A stretch of 64,000 nucleotides of DNA from Plantibacter sp. ME-Dv--P-122b (GCF_030209375.1 NZ_JARVSC010000001.1:310001-374000); one strand, 5' to 3'. Shown: positions 16,511-24,919, numbered from the stretch's first letter. Numbers and translations are program-made. The notes: generated by a model from the sequence alone, not told the origin.

Positions 16511-17968
16511 ATGTGCGGCATCGTCGGCATCGTCTCAACCGAGCCTGCCAACCAGCAGGTCTACGACAGCCTCCTGCTCCTCCAGCACCGCGGTCAGGAC
16601 TCCACCGGCATCGCCACCGCCGACGGCAGCACCTTCCACATGGTCAAGGCCAAAGGCCAGGTGCGAGAAGCCTTCCGCACCCGCGACATGCGCTCCCTCC
16701 TCGGCAACATGGGCCTCGGCCACGTGCGCTACGCGACGAAGGGCGACGCCGCCAACGAGAGCGAGGCTCAGCCGTTCTACGTGAACGCGCCGTACGGCAT
16801 CACGCTCATCCACAACGGCAACCTCACGAACACCCGCGAGCTCAGCAAGGACCTGTTCCACGTCGACCGCCGCCACGTGAACTCCACGAGCGACACCGAG
16901 CTGCTGCTCAACGTCCTCGCCACGGAGCTGCAGGGACAGATCAGCGGCCTCGACCTCGATCCCGACCAGGTGTTCAACGCCGTCGAGAACGTGCACGAGC
17001 GGGTCGAAGGCTCCTACGCGACGATCGCCCTCATCGCCGGGCACGGCCTGCTCGCCTTCCGAGACCCGTTCGGCATCCGTCCGCTCATCCTCGGCAAGCG
17101 CCAGACGGGCATGGTCGGCAACGACTGGGTGGTCGCCTCCGAGTCGCTCGTCCTCGAAGCCGGTGGCTACGAGATCGTCCGCGAGATCGCCCCGGGCGAG
17201 GCCGTCTTCATCACGGCCTCGGGCGAGCTCTACTCGCGTCAGTGCGCGAAGAACCCGCGGCTCGTGCCGTGCTCCTTCGAGTACGTGTACCTCGCACGCC
17301 CCGACTCCGTCATGAACGGCATCTCGGTGTACGAGGCCCGACTGCGTCTCGGCAACCGGCTCGCCGACACCATCGCCGAGTACACGCCGATGGGCGACAT
17401 CGACGTCGTCATGCCGATCCCGGACTCCTCCCGTCCAGCGGCCATGCAGGTCGCGCAGAAGCTCGGCATCGAGTACCGCGAGGGCTTCTACAAGAACCGG
17501 TACGTGGGGCGCACCTTCATCATGCCGGGCCAGGCGCAGCGTAAGAAGAGCGTCCGTCAGAAGCTCAACGCGATGGGCTCCGAGTTCAAGGGCAAGAACA
17601 TCCTCATCGTCGACGACTCGATCGTCCGCGGCACGACGTCGAAGGAGATCGTCGACATGGCGCGTCTCGCCGGTGCCAACAAGGTGACGTTCACCTCTGC
17701 TGCACCGCCGGTCCGATACCCGCACGTGTACGGCATCAACATGCCGTCCCGACAGGAGCTCGTCGCGCACGGCAAGAAGATCCCCGACATCGCCCGCGAA
17801 CTGGGCGCCGACAACCTCATCTACCAGGAGGTCGCCGACATGAAGGCCGCCATCCTCGAGGGCTCCGGCATCAGCGACCTCGAGATGAGCTGTTTCACCG
17901 GCGAGTACGTCACCGGTACGGTCTCCGAGGAGTACCTCGAGTGGGTGGAGCGCTCGCAGCTCTCCTGA
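16511..17968 (+). CDS. purF: Amidophosphoribosyltransferase
   Basis: PurF carries out the committed step of purine synthesis. The N-terminus is MCGIVGIV, so Cys2 becomes the glutaminase nucleophile after Met removal. QHRGQDSTGIAT, GHVRYATKG and HNGNLTN are glutaminase-site motifs. The PRPP loop is IVDDSIVRGTTS. The 485-residue length fits. AAGGAG (16496-16501) lies 9 nt before the ATG. Conserved cysteines of an Fe-S cluster type may be present (for example CAKNPRLVPC and MSCF), as in B. subtilis-type enzymes. A very strong hairpin follows. Confidence 0.96.
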   Translation: MCGIVGIVSTEPANQQVYDSLLLLQHRGQDSTGIATADGSTFHMVKAKGQVREAFRTRDMRSLLGNMGLGHVRYATKGDAANESEAQPFYVNAPYGITLIHNGNLTNTRELSKDLFHVDRRHVNSTSDTELLLNVLATELQGQISGLDLDPDQVFNAVENVHERVEGSYATIALIAGHGLLAFRDPFGIRPLILGKRQTGMVGNDWVVASESLVLEAGGYEIVREIAPGEAVFITASGELYSRQCAKNPRLVPCSFEYVYLARPDSVMNGISVYEARLRLGNRLADTIAEYTPMGDIDVVMPIPDSSRPAAMQVAQKLGIEYREGFYKNRYVGRTFIMPGQAQRKKSVRQKLNAMGSEFKGKNILIVDDSIVRGTTSKEIVDMARLAGANKVTFTSAAPPVRYPHVYGINMPSRQELVAHGKKIPDIARELGADNLIYQEVADMKAAILEGSGISDLEMSCFTGEYVTGTVSEEYLEWVERSQLS

Positions 17969-17976
17969 GTCCCGCC

Positions 17977-18026
17977 CGAACGACGAAGCGCGCGAGCCCA
18001 GAGGGGCTCGCGCGCTTCGTCGTTCG
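17977..18026. terminator. 23-bp hairpin between purF and the convergent 2TM gene
   Basis: The arms 17977-17999 and 18004-18026 are perfectly complementary over 23 bp, with the 4-nt loop AGAG. The stem starts CGAACGACGAAGCG. It lies between two convergent genes (18026 is 12 nt from the next stop) and has no T-run on either side. It can serve both strands. Confidence 0.8.
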
Positions 18027-18037
18027 AGAACCGACCG

Positions 18038-19228
18038 CTACTCCGGCGTACCGGGCTGCTCGAGCGGCGCCGGCGCGGCCACAGGGGCCGCCTTCGGCTT
18101 CGTCGTCCGCGGCTTCGCCGGTGCCTTCGCGGTGGCCGGCTTCGCTGCGGCGCCCGTTGCCTTCGTCGTCGCCTTCGTGGCTGCGGCCTTCGGCGTCGTG
18201 GTCTTGGCCGCTGTTGCCTTGGGCGTCGTCGAGCCGGTGGTGGCGCGCGTCGAACTCGTCTTGCGGACGGTGGTCCCGGCTGCCGTCGCCGCCGTGGTCG
18301 TCTTCGCGGCGGGCTTCCGGGCCGTCGTCGAACGCGTCGTCGTCGAGCGGCCGGTCGAGGTGCGGGGCGCGCTCACGGCTGCTGCCGGTGCAGCGGACGA
18401 AGCGGTCTCGTCGCGTCCGGTCGTGCCAGGGGTCGTCGTGTCGGCGGCTCCGGTCTCGTCGCTCGCGAGGCGCGCCTCGGTCTCGTCGGCGGCGGCTGCG
18501 ACGGTCTCGGCGTCGCCGGTGGACGTCGACTCGAGGACGATCGACTCGGCCGGTTCGGCGGAGGCGCCTGGTGCGGCCGCAGCCTCGGGTGCGCGGTCGG
18601 TGCCGGAGAAGACCGCGGCGAACTGCTCGGTGGGGGTGGGCTCGGCCGCGCGCACCCAGTCCGAGGTGGGCTCCGCTGCTGAGGCCTCAGGGGCCGGTGC
18701 CTGGTAGGCGCTGTACTGCTGCGTCGCCTGGGCGCCCTGCTGGGTCTGCGGCGTGCCGTATCCGCCCGTCTGGCCGCCCGCGTACTGCGAGGTGTCGTCG
18801 GCGGCCGTCTGTCCGTACTGTGCGGGGTCGTACGCCGGCGCCTGCCCGGTCTGGCCCGTCTGGTACGGGTGCTGCTCGTAGCCGTTCTGACCGGCGGCGT
18901 ACGGAGCCTGCGCCTGGCTCGGCTGCGAGGCGGCCTCACGAGCGGCAGCGCGCTGCTGCTGCTGGTTCACGAGGCGCGCGACCTCGGCGTCGATGGCGTC
19001 CTCGGTGATGTGCTTGGACGGACCGTAGGCGTCGAGCCCGACGAAGACCAGGGCGATGCCCATCACGAAGATCGGCCAGATCGGCCAGAAGTATCCCCAG
19101 GCACCGGTAAGGAGCCAGATGACGATCAGGAGGACGGAGACCGCACCCCAGACGGCAAGAAACTGCTTGAAATCGTGCTGCGCCTTCAGGCGCTTCTTGG
19201 CGGCAACGCGGAGTTCGTCGGTGTTCAT
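18038..19228 (-). CDS. 2TM-domain membrane protein with a histone-H1-like C-terminal tail
   Basis: The first 70 residues form a 2TM domain (PF13239 type): a basic RVAAKKRLKAQ segment, helix FLAVWGAVSVLLIVIWLL (23-40), a Trp-rich turn GYFWPIWP and helix IFVMGIALVFVGLDA. Residues about 80-180 are Gln/Tyr/Gly/Ala-rich. From about residue 285 to the end (396) the sequence is almost only Ala, Thr, Lys, Pro and Arg, with repeated AAKTTT, KATA and KPA units like bacterial histone-H1 tails. The linker between is acidic. Function is unknown; a membrane-tethered, positively charged tail could touch nucleic acid or cell wall polymers. Confidence 0.75.
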   Translation of the reverse strand: MNTDELRVAAKKRLKAQHDFKQFLAVWGAVSVLLIVIWLLTGAWGYFWPIWPIFVMGIALVFVGLDAYGPSKHITEDAIDAEVARLVNQQQQRAAAREAASQPSQAQAPYAAGQNGYEQHPYQTGQTGQAPAYDPAQYGQTAADDTSQYAGGQTGGYGTPQTQQGAQATQQYSAYQAPAPEASAAEPTSDWVRAAEPTPTEQFAAVFSGTDRAPEAAAAPGASAEPAESIVLESTSTGDAETVAAAADETEARLASDETGAADTTTPGTTGRDETASSAAPAAAVSAPRTSTGRSTTTRSTTARKPAAKTTTAATAAGTTVRKTSSTRATTGSTTPKATAAKTTTPKAAATKATTKATGAAAKPATAKAPAKPRTTKPKAAPVAAPAPLEQPGTPE

Positions 19229-19362
19229 CCGTCCAGGCTAGTCTCCGCCCAGCGAGAACTCCATTTGCCGACACTCGTCTGAGAGATCACCCAGCCGTGA
19301 CGTGCTGGAGCGACGGTGAACCGTCGATACAGGTCCGCCCTGGAACGGTGGGAAGGGCGCGT

Positions 19363-19578
19363 CTACGCGCCCTTCGCCTCACCGTCGGCGTACTTCTCGG
19401 CGTACTCAGCCCACTTGGCGATCTCGTCGTCGTAGCTCTCGTCGACGCCCGTGCCCGGGTGGTCGACGGAGTGCCCCGTGAGCTCGCGCTCGAGCGCGTT
19501 GTAGTTCACGTCCGGGCTGAACGACTTGAGCTCACGAGCGATCTTCGTGTGCTTTGCCTTTTGACGGCCACGACCCAT
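19363..19578 (-). CDS. DUF3073 protein
   Basis: This is a 71-residue protein matching DUF3073: it begins MGRGRQKAKHTKIARELKSF and continues SPDVNYNALERELTG with an acidic C-terminus. It is small, soluble and basic at its N-terminus; its function is not known. ATG 19578 was chosen because AGGGGG lies 6 nt upstream; an ATG at 19593 would overlap that ribosome site. In many actinobacteria a DUF3073 gene lies next to purF/purM, and the same holds here with one gene between. Confidence 0.88.
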   Translation of the reverse strand: MGRGRQKAKHTKIARELKSFSPDVNYNALERELTGHSVDHPGTGVDESYDDEIAKWAEYAEKYADGEAKGA

Positions 19579-19784
19579 GCGAGACCCCCTCATGATTTTC
19601 TGACCGGCCGCGCTTGCGGGGCGTCCGGGGCTTTCGCCTACCAGGGAACGATAAAGACTAGCGTTGAGCTTACCATGCCGCCCGTGGGCGGGGCGCTCGT
19701 ACGGGAGGGGCTGCCGGTCACGGACACCAACACCGCGTCGGAACGGGACTGTGCCAGGACGCGGAGTGGTGGGACGATGGACCC

Positions 19785-20369
19785 ATGACCGGAACCTTGC
19801 ACATCACCGGGGATGCGGACGCCGACCGCCTGTTGTCGACCGACCCGCTCGCCCTGCTCATCGGCATGCTGCTCGACCAGCAGGTGCCGATGGAGACCGC
19901 GTTCGCGGGCCCGCGCAAGATCAGCGACCGGCTCGGTTCCTTCGACGCGGCCACCATCGCGCAGGCGGAACCCGAGGCGTTCGTCTCCCTCTTCAAGGAG
20001 AGTCCGGCCGTGCACCGGTTCCCGGGTTCCATGGCCGGTCGGGTACAGGGGCTCTGCGCCGCGATCGTCGACGACTGGGGCGGCGATGCAGCGGCGATCT
20101 GGACGCGGGATGCTCCCGACGGCCCGGAGATCCTGAAGCGCCTGCTCGCCCTGCCGGGGTTCGGCGAACAGAAGGCGAAGATCTTCCTCGCACTCCTCGG
20201 GAAGCAGTACGGGCTCGACGCGGCCGACTGGCGGAAGGCCTCCGCGCCCTACGGCGAGGACGGCAGCCTCCGGTCCGTGGCCGACATCGTCGACCCGGAG
20301 TCGCTCGCGCAGGTGCGGGCGGCGAAGCAGGCGGCCAAGGCCGCCGCGAAGCGCGCGAAGGGGGAGTGA
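19785..20369 (+). CDS. HhH-GPD family base-excision-repair-like protein (TIGR03252)
   Basis: This is a 194-residue protein related to HhH-GPD DNA glycosylases. The N-terminal half has LALLIGMLLDQQVPMETAF, a family signature. The helix-hairpin-helix is LLALPGFGEQKAKIFLALLG. The C-terminal 20 residues are Lys/Ala-rich. The usual catalytic aspartate and Fe-S cysteines of Nth are not evident, so glycosylase activity is uncertain. GACGAT lies 6 nt before the ATG. It is the first gene of a same-strand run with uspA and two fluC genes. Confidence 0.78.
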   Translation: MTGTLHITGDADADRLLSTDPLALLIGMLLDQQVPMETAFAGPRKISDRLGSFDAATIAQAEPEAFVSLFKESPAVHRFPGSMAGRVQGLCAAIVDDWGGDAAAIWTRDAPDGPEILKRLLALPGFGEQKAKIFLALLGKQYGLDAADWRKASAPYGEDGSLRSVADIVDPESLAQVRAAKQAAKAAAKRAKGE

Positions 20370-20373
20370 CGAC

Positions 20374-20898
20374 ATGGGCGAAGCGCAACGGGCGACCGCG
20401 ATCGTGGTCGGTGTCACGCCGGGGCAACCCGACACCGTGCTCGTCGAGGCGGCGTCGTTCGCGCAGGCCTTCGCCTGCCGGCTCGTCCTCGCCCACGTCG
20501 ATGCGAGTCGATTCGTCGTGGTCGAGAACGTCGACGGCACCGTCACCTCACTGCCGTTCGACGCCGATCTGCACGACTTCGATCCGGAGCCCGCCGATCC
20601 GGGCCTCGAGGCGACGGCGCATCGCCTCCTCGACCACACCGGCGTGGCTTGGGAACTGACGCAGCTCGCCGGTGACCCGGCGCGTGCCCTCGGTCGGCTC
20701 GCCGACTCGGTGTCCGCGCGGGCGATCATCGTGGGAACCCGCGAGCGCGGCCTCCGCAAGGGGATCCTCGAGTTCTTCAACGGTTCCGTCGCCGCGACGC
20801 TGGCCCACCGGCAGGCGCGTCCGGTGATCGTGGTCCCACTCGCGCCGAGCGCCACCGACGAACCGCTCTGGGACGCCTCCGCCGGCGACCTGCGGTGA
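20374..20898 (+). CDS. Universal stress protein (UspA) family protein
   Basis: This is a single Usp domain of 174 residues. The opening ATAIVVGVTPGQPDTVLVEAA is the Usp strand 1, and LADSVSARAIIVGTRERGLRKGILEFFNGSVA contains the Gly-rich ATP-binding stretch (GTRERG then NGSVA), ending in ARPVIVVP. The ATP-binding glycine pattern G-2x-G-9x-G(S) is roughly kept. The ATG lies 4 nt after the HhH-GPD stop, and the stop overlaps the fluC GTG (GTGA), so this is an operon. Stress role is inferred from the family. Confidence 0.83.
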   Translation: MGEAQRATAIVVGVTPGQPDTVLVEAASFAQAFACRLVLAHVDASRFVVVENVDGTVTSLPFDADLHDFDPEPADPGLEATAHRLLDHTGVAWELTQLAGDPARALGRLADSVSARAIIVGTRERGLRKGILEFFNGSVAATLAHRQARPVIVVPLAPSATDEPLWDASAGDLR

Positions 20899-21329
20899 CG
20901 GCCGCTCCGACGGGGACACGGGCTCCGCACCTGCAACCCGCCACGATCGCGATGGTCGCGCTCGGTGGCGCGCTCGGGACGGGCGCCCGCGAGGCGATCT
21001 CCCTCGCGGTCCCGTCGATCGGTGGTGTCCCGGTGGCCATCCTCGGCATCAACGTCGTCGGCGCCTTCCTGCTCGGCCTCCTCCTCGAGTCGCTGCTCCG
21101 ACGCGGGCCCGACGCCGGCCGTCGGCGCGATCTCCGCCTCTTCCTCGGCACCGGCGTCCTCGGCGGTTTCACGACGTACAGCGCGCTTGCGGCCGACAGC
21201 AGTGTCCTCCTCATCGAGGGGAACGCTCTGGTGGGGGTGCTGTACGCGGTGGGGAGCGTCGTGCTTGGCGTCCTCGCGAGCTGGGGCGGCATCGTCCTCG
21301 CCCGACGGATCGGCGGTGGCCGCTCGTGA
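20895..21329 (+). CDS. crcB: Fluoride channel subunit FluC/CrcB (first of a pair)
   Basis: This is a 144-residue four-helix membrane protein exporting fluoride. GGALGTGAREAIS, ILGINVVGAFLLG and FLGTGVLGGFTTYSAL are CrcB signatures, with the Asn of helix 2 and the TTYS loop at the pore. Fluc channels are antiparallel dimers; two adjacent genes as here usually give a heterodimer of opposite topologies. The GTG start overlaps the uspA stop, and its own stop overlaps the GTG of the second gene. Confidence 0.88.
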   Translation: MTAAPTGTRAPHLQPATIAMVALGGALGTGAREAISLAVPSIGGVPVAILGINVVGAFLLGLLLESLLRRGPDAGRRRDLRLFLGTGVLGGFTTYSALAADSSVLLIEGNALVGVLYAVGSVVLGVLASWGGIVLARRIGGGRS

Positions 21330-21706
21330 CGCCCTGGCTCTTCCTCGCGATCGCGGCGGCCGGTGGTGTCGGTGCCGCGGCCCGCTTCGTCGTCGACGGC
21401 CTCGTCCGCTCCCGTGTCGGCGGCGCCTACCCCTGGGGCACGACCGTGATCAACGTCAGCGGGTCGCTCCTACTCGGCCTCGTCACCGCGCTGGCCCTCG
21501 GCGGGGTCGTCGACGAGGCGTGGCGGCTCGTCCTCGGCGGTGGCCTGCTCGGTGGGTACACGACGTTCAGCACCGCGAGCATCGAGACCGTCCGACTGCT
21601 CCACGACGGACGTTCCCGGGCCGGACTGGTGAACGCATTCGGCATGCTCGTCGCATCGGTGATCGCGGCCCTGGTCGGCTACGGGCTCGGTTCGATCCTC
21701 GCCTAG
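21326..21706 (+). CDS. crcB: Fluoride channel subunit FluC/CrcB (second of a pair)
   Basis: This is a 126-residue partner of the preceding gene. GGVGAAARFVVDG, TTVINVSGSLLLG and VLGGGLLGGYTTFSTASIE match the family. It lacks the long N-terminal segment of the first copy. The GTGA overlap with the upstream gene indicates coupled translation and near-equal amounts, as expected for a heterodimeric channel. No fluoride riboswitch is visible before the operon. A double hairpin follows the stop. Confidence 0.88.
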   Translation: MTPWLFLAIAAAGGVGAAARFVVDGLVRSRVGGAYPWGTTVINVSGSLLLGLVTALALGGVVDEAWRLVLGGGLLGGYTTFSTASIETVRLLHDGRSRAGLVNAFGMLVASVIAALVGYGLGSILA

Positions 21707-21709
21707 CCA

Positions 21710-21768
21710 CTCGTTCGCCCAAATAAGGGCGAACGAGCGTTCGTTCGCCCGAAGATGGGCGAACGAAC
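21710..21768. repeat. Double-hairpin palindromic repeat, copy 1 (probable bidirectional terminator)
   Basis: Two stems lie head to tail. CTCGTTCGCCC (21710-21720) pairs with GGGCGAACGAG (21727-21737), and GTTCGTTCGCCC (21739-21750) pairs with GGGCGAACGAAC (21757-21768). Both loops are 6 nt (AAATAA, GAAGAT). It fills the gap between convergent genes. A close copy lies at 50336-50392 in the same setting. Confidence 0.8.
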
Positions 21769-21775
21769 ACGGCGA

Positions 21776-22066
21776 CTATGCCTCGAAGCGGCGGTTGTGC
21801 CGGAGGTTCAGCACGATCGGGATCCCGAGGGCGACGACGAGCAGCAGGATGCTCCAGAAGCCGATCTCCGACCACAGCAGGAAGACCCCGAAGACGCCGA
21901 GTCCGCCCGACAGCCCGCGCAGGATGATCGTGAACTGTGGGAGTCGCTGCGGGCGGCCCTGCCACATCGGCAGTGGCGAGTCGGGGTTCGCGGCGATGAG
22001 ACGGACCATCGACAGCGTCCCGAAGACGGCCGCGAGGAACAGCAGCGAGAGACCCCAGGTGAACAT
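21776..22066 (-). CDS. Small hypothetical membrane protein
   Basis: No family was recognised. The 96-residue protein has three hydrophobic segments: LSLLFLAAVFGTLSMVRLI, IILRGLSGGLGVFGVFLLWS and FWSILLLVVALGIPIVLNL. Short basic ends follow (RHNRRFEA). The opening MFTWGLSLLFL suggests an N-out or N-in helix without signal cleavage. It lies 59 nt downstream of the KimA-like transporter stop on the same strand and could be co-transcribed. Length and composition resemble many small actinobacterial membrane proteins. Confidence 0.6.
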   Translation of the reverse strand: MFTWGLSLLFLAAVFGTLSMVRLIAANPDSPLPMWQGRPQRLPQFTIILRGLSGGLGVFGVFLLWSEIGFWSILLLVVALGIPIVLNLRHNRRFEA

Positions 22067-22125
22067 GTCACCAGTCTGTCAGTCTGCGACTACTCCCTCA
22101 CGCCGTCGCCGGAGCGCGTGGCCGA

Positions 22126-24183
22126 TCAGGAGCGGGGCTGCCCCGTGTTGCGGTCGATGTGCGGCTTCCGCTCGATCGGCTTCTTGACGCGGACGATCTC
22201 GCCACGTCGTTCCTGGCCGGGCAGCGGCCGTGACCGACGTCCGTAGATGAGCTCCGAGGAGTCGAGCAGCCAGGGCACGAGGGCGACGGTCACGCCGTGG
22301 ACGAGCATGATCTGGTTGCGGATCCGCGACGCCCGCCGGTTGTGGAGGAGGCTCTCCCACCAGTGTCCGACGATGTACTGCGGCATGTAGACCGTCACGA
22401 CCTCGGCGCCGTGCTCTGCACGGTGCGCCTTGATGTACTTCGCGAGCGGCATCGCGAACTCGCGGTACGGCGACTCGAGGATGACGAGCGGCACGTGGAT
22501 GTTCTGCTCGATCCACTGCTGCTCCAGCAGCTTCGTGGCCTCCGGATCGATCGACATGTGGACCGCTTCGAGGCTGTCGTGCTTCGCGGCGATCGCATAG
22601 TCCAGCGCCTTGAGGATCGGCTTCTGCATCTTGCCGACGAGGACGATCGCGTGGTCGCCGGTCGCGCCGAAGGTCGTGGTCGGGTCGACCTCGACCTCCT
22701 TCTCGACGTCGCGGTAGTAGCGGTTCACGCCGAGCATGAGGACGAAGAGGATCGGCATGAGCACGAAGACCAGCCAGGCGCCGTGGGTGAACTTCGTGAT
22801 CGTCACGACGATGAGGACGCTCGCCGTGAGCAGGGCGCCGAACGCGTTGATCGCGAGTCCGCGGTAGACGGAGCCGCGGTTGTCGCAGCCCTCCCGCAGC
22901 ATCCGCAGCCAGTGCTTCACCATGCCCGTCTGGCCGAGCGTGAACGACACGAACACGCCGATGATGTACAGCTGGATGAGCTGGGTGAGGTTCGCCTGGT
23001 AGACCACGAGGATCGCGCACGCGGCGAGACCCAGGATGATCATGCCGTTCGAGAACACGAGGCGGTCGCCACGGGTGTTGAGCGACTTCGGGGCGTAGGA
23101 ATCGCGCGCGAGGACGGCCCCGAGCAGCGGGAAGCCGTTGAACGCCGTGTTGGCCGCGAGGAGCAGGACGCACGCGGTCGCCGCCTGGATGAGGAAGAAC
23201 GGGATGCTGTTCGCACCGAACACCGCGGTCGCGACCTGGGCCATGAGGCTCGGCTGCGGCGTCGTCGCGCAATCCGCGAACCCTTCGAGGTGGCAGGCGT
23301 TCTCGGCGTAGTGCACGCGTGAGATGAGGGCGAGCGCGGTGAGGCCGACGAACAGCACGATCGCGGTGCCGCCCATGAGGACCAGCGTCTTCTGGGCGTT
23401 CTTGATCTGCGGGCGACGGAACGCCGGGACGCCGTTCGAGACGGCTTCGACACCGGTAAGCGCTGAACAACCGGAGGAGAAGGCGCGCAGGAGGAGCAGG
23501 ATGAACGCCGCCTGGGTGAGGCTCTCGCCCTGCACGGTGAACGCGGCGCTCGACGCGACGGGGGCGTCGCCCATGAAGGTGCGGGCGAGTCCTGCGACGA
23601 TCATGACGAGCACGCTCGCGATGAAGAAGTAGGTGGGGATCGCGAAGGCCTTGCTCGACTCCCGGACACCGCGGAGGTTCACGGCCATGAGGACGAGGAC
23701 GAATCCGACGGCCAGCTCGACGCGCCAGGGGTTCAGGCCCGGGATCGCGGAGATGATGTTGTCGACGCCCGAGGCCACCGACACGGCGACCGTGAGGACG
23801 TAGTCCACCAGGAGAGCGGACGCGACGACGAGGCCGGCCTTCTCGCCGAGGTTCCGGTGGGCGACCTCGTAGTCGCCACCGCCCGACGGGTACGCCTTGA
23901 TGAGCTGCCGGTAGCTCGCGACGACCACCACGAGGAGGATCACGACGCACGCGGCGACCCACGGCGCGAAGCTCAGGAAGGCGAGTCCGCCGAGCGTCAG
24001 GATCATGAGGAGTTCCTGCGGCGCGTATGCCACGCTCGACAGTGCGTCGCTCGCGAAGATCGGCAGGGCGAGCCGTTTGGGGAGGAGCTGGCCCTCCAGG
24101 TTCTCGGTCGGCAGCGGGTCCCCGATCAACCAGCGTTTTGCCGATCGTGGTTCTGTCCCGGGCTCTCGACCCTCAGTTGTCAC
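22126..24183 (-). CDS. APC-superfamily transporter, KimA (YdaO)-like, probable potassium importer
   Basis: This is a 685-residue transporter with about 12 helices and a soluble C-terminal domain of Usp type (about residues 475-660). Signatures include IFASDALSSVAYAPQE, YPSGGGDYEVAHRNLGEKAGL, LRAFSSGCSALTGVEAVSNGVP and AANTAFNGFPLL, all typical of KimA-like proteins. B. subtilis KimA is a high-affinity K+/H+ symporter controlled by c-di-AMP. Substrate assignment here is by similarity only. GTG 24183 was chosen because a full promoter (TTGACT, 16 nt, TAATAT) lies just upstream; an in-frame ATG at 24252 would lie before that promoter. Confidence 0.83.
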   Translation of the reverse strand: MTTEGREPGTEPRSAKRWLIGDPLPTENLEGQLLPKRLALPIFASDALSSVAYAPQELLMILTLGGLAFLSFAPWVAACVVILLVVVVASYRQLIKAYPSGGGDYEVAHRNLGEKAGLVVASALLVDYVLTVAVSVASGVDNIISAIPGLNPWRVELAVGFVLVLMAVNLRGVRESSKAFAIPTYFFIASVLVMIVAGLARTFMGDAPVASSAAFTVQGESLTQAAFILLLLRAFSSGCSALTGVEAVSNGVPAFRRPQIKNAQKTLVLMGGTAIVLFVGLTALALISRVHYAENACHLEGFADCATTPQPSLMAQVATAVFGANSIPFFLIQAATACVLLLAANTAFNGFPLLGAVLARDSYAPKSLNTRGDRLVFSNGMIILGLAACAILVVYQANLTQLIQLYIIGVFVSFTLGQTGMVKHWLRMLREGCDNRGSVYRGLAINAFGALLTASVLIVVTITKFTHGAWLVFVLMPILFVLMLGVNRYYRDVEKEVEVDPTTTFGATGDHAIVLVGKMQKPILKALDYAIAAKHDSLEAVHMSIDPEATKLLEQQWIEQNIHVPLVILESPYREFAMPLAKYIKAHRAEHGAEVVTVYMPQYIVGHWWESLLHNRRASRIRNQIMLVHGVTVALVPWLLDSSELIYGRRSRPLPGQERRGEIVRVKKPIERKPHIDRNTGQPRS

Positions 24184-24191
24184 GAGCGGCG

Positions 24192-24219
24192 ATATTACTC
24201 CTTCGGGAACCGGAGTCAA
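24192..24219 (-). promoter_or_regulatory. Promoter of the KimA-like gene
   Basis: On the minus strand TTGACT (24214-24219) and TAATAT (24192-24197) are separated by 16 nt, the best sigma-70-type match in the window. The GTG start follows the -10 by 8 nt, so little or no leader is transcribed and no room remains for a riboswitch. Confidence 0.7.
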
Positions 24220-24390
24220 GCGGGATCCGGGGCGCCCAGGGCGCATCGTCACCCGACCGTGACGGAGTGTCCATCGAGCGGGGGAGTGGCGGACGCGGAT
24301 CGTCGACCAATATCCTGATCGACGGCTGGTACCTGGCTGTGAGCCCGGACCGTCGCTCGTGATCGACCACCCACCTCAAGGACCCTCATC

Positions 24391-24897
24391 GTGACCGCTC
24401 GCCGTCGTCTCCTCCCGCTCGCCCTCGCCGCTCTCGCAGCGGCTCTGACGCTCTCCGGTTGCAGTGTCGTGGAGGGCATCCTCCCGAAGCCCGCCGAGAC
24501 CCGGGACGCCCAGTCCGGCGAGATCGTCGGTGGAGGCACCACGGACGTCTTCACGCTCTCGATGGGCGACTGCCTGAACGACGAGTCGTCCTCGGAGGAG
24601 GTCTCGGAGGTGCCCACCGTCCCGTGCTCCGAACCCCACCAGTACGAGGTGTATGGCGAGGTCACCCTGACCGGTGACGAGTGGCCCGGCGACGACGCCG
24701 TCACGCAGCAGGCCGACGACGGCTGCTACGCGCAGTTCCAGCCGTTCGCCGGCATCGTCTACGAGGACTCCACGCTCGAGTTCAACTACTACACGCCGAC
24801 CAAGGGCAGCTGGGAGGAGATGGGTGACCGGCTCGTCACCTGCGTCATCTTCGACACTGCGGCGACGACGGGCTCGCTGGCCGGCGCGGCACGCTAG
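24391..24897 (+). CDS. Lipoprotein of the septum-formation (Septum_form) type
   Basis: This is a 168-residue exported lipoprotein. The signal is TARRRLLPLALAALAAALT, and the lipobox LSGC places the lipidated Cys near residue 24. The mature part has FTLSMGDCLNDE, VPCSEPHQYEVYGEV and a late TCVIF cysteine, matching the actinobacterial septum-formation domain with paired cysteines. The precise role is not known. It starts at GTG with AAGGA upstream and is divergent from the KimA-like gene. A strong hairpin follows. Confidence 0.75.
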   Translation: MTARRRLLPLALAALAAALTLSGCSVVEGILPKPAETRDAQSGEIVGGGTTDVFTLSMGDCLNDESSSEEVSEVPTVPCSEPHQYEVYGEVTLTGDEWPGDDAVTQQADDGCYAQFQPFAGIVYEDSTLEFNYYTPTKGSWEEMGDRLVTCVIFDTAATTGSLAGAAR

Positions 24898-24919
24898 GCC
24901 GGCCGCACGCGCCGCACCG

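Noticed and set aside
20800-20894. Fluoride riboswitch before the fluC pair
   Set aside because: The first fluC overlaps the uspA stop, so no leader is available, and no conserved riboswitch core was seen.
21730-21743. LexA-like CGAACN4GTTCG between the two stems of the double-hairpin repeat
   Set aside because: It arises from the neighbouring arms of the two hairpins, appears in both copies (also at 50354-50367) and lies at gene ends rather than in promoters.
24184-24390. c-di-AMP riboswitch before the KimA-like gene
   Set aside because: The promoter leaves almost no leader, and no ydaO-type core is visible.
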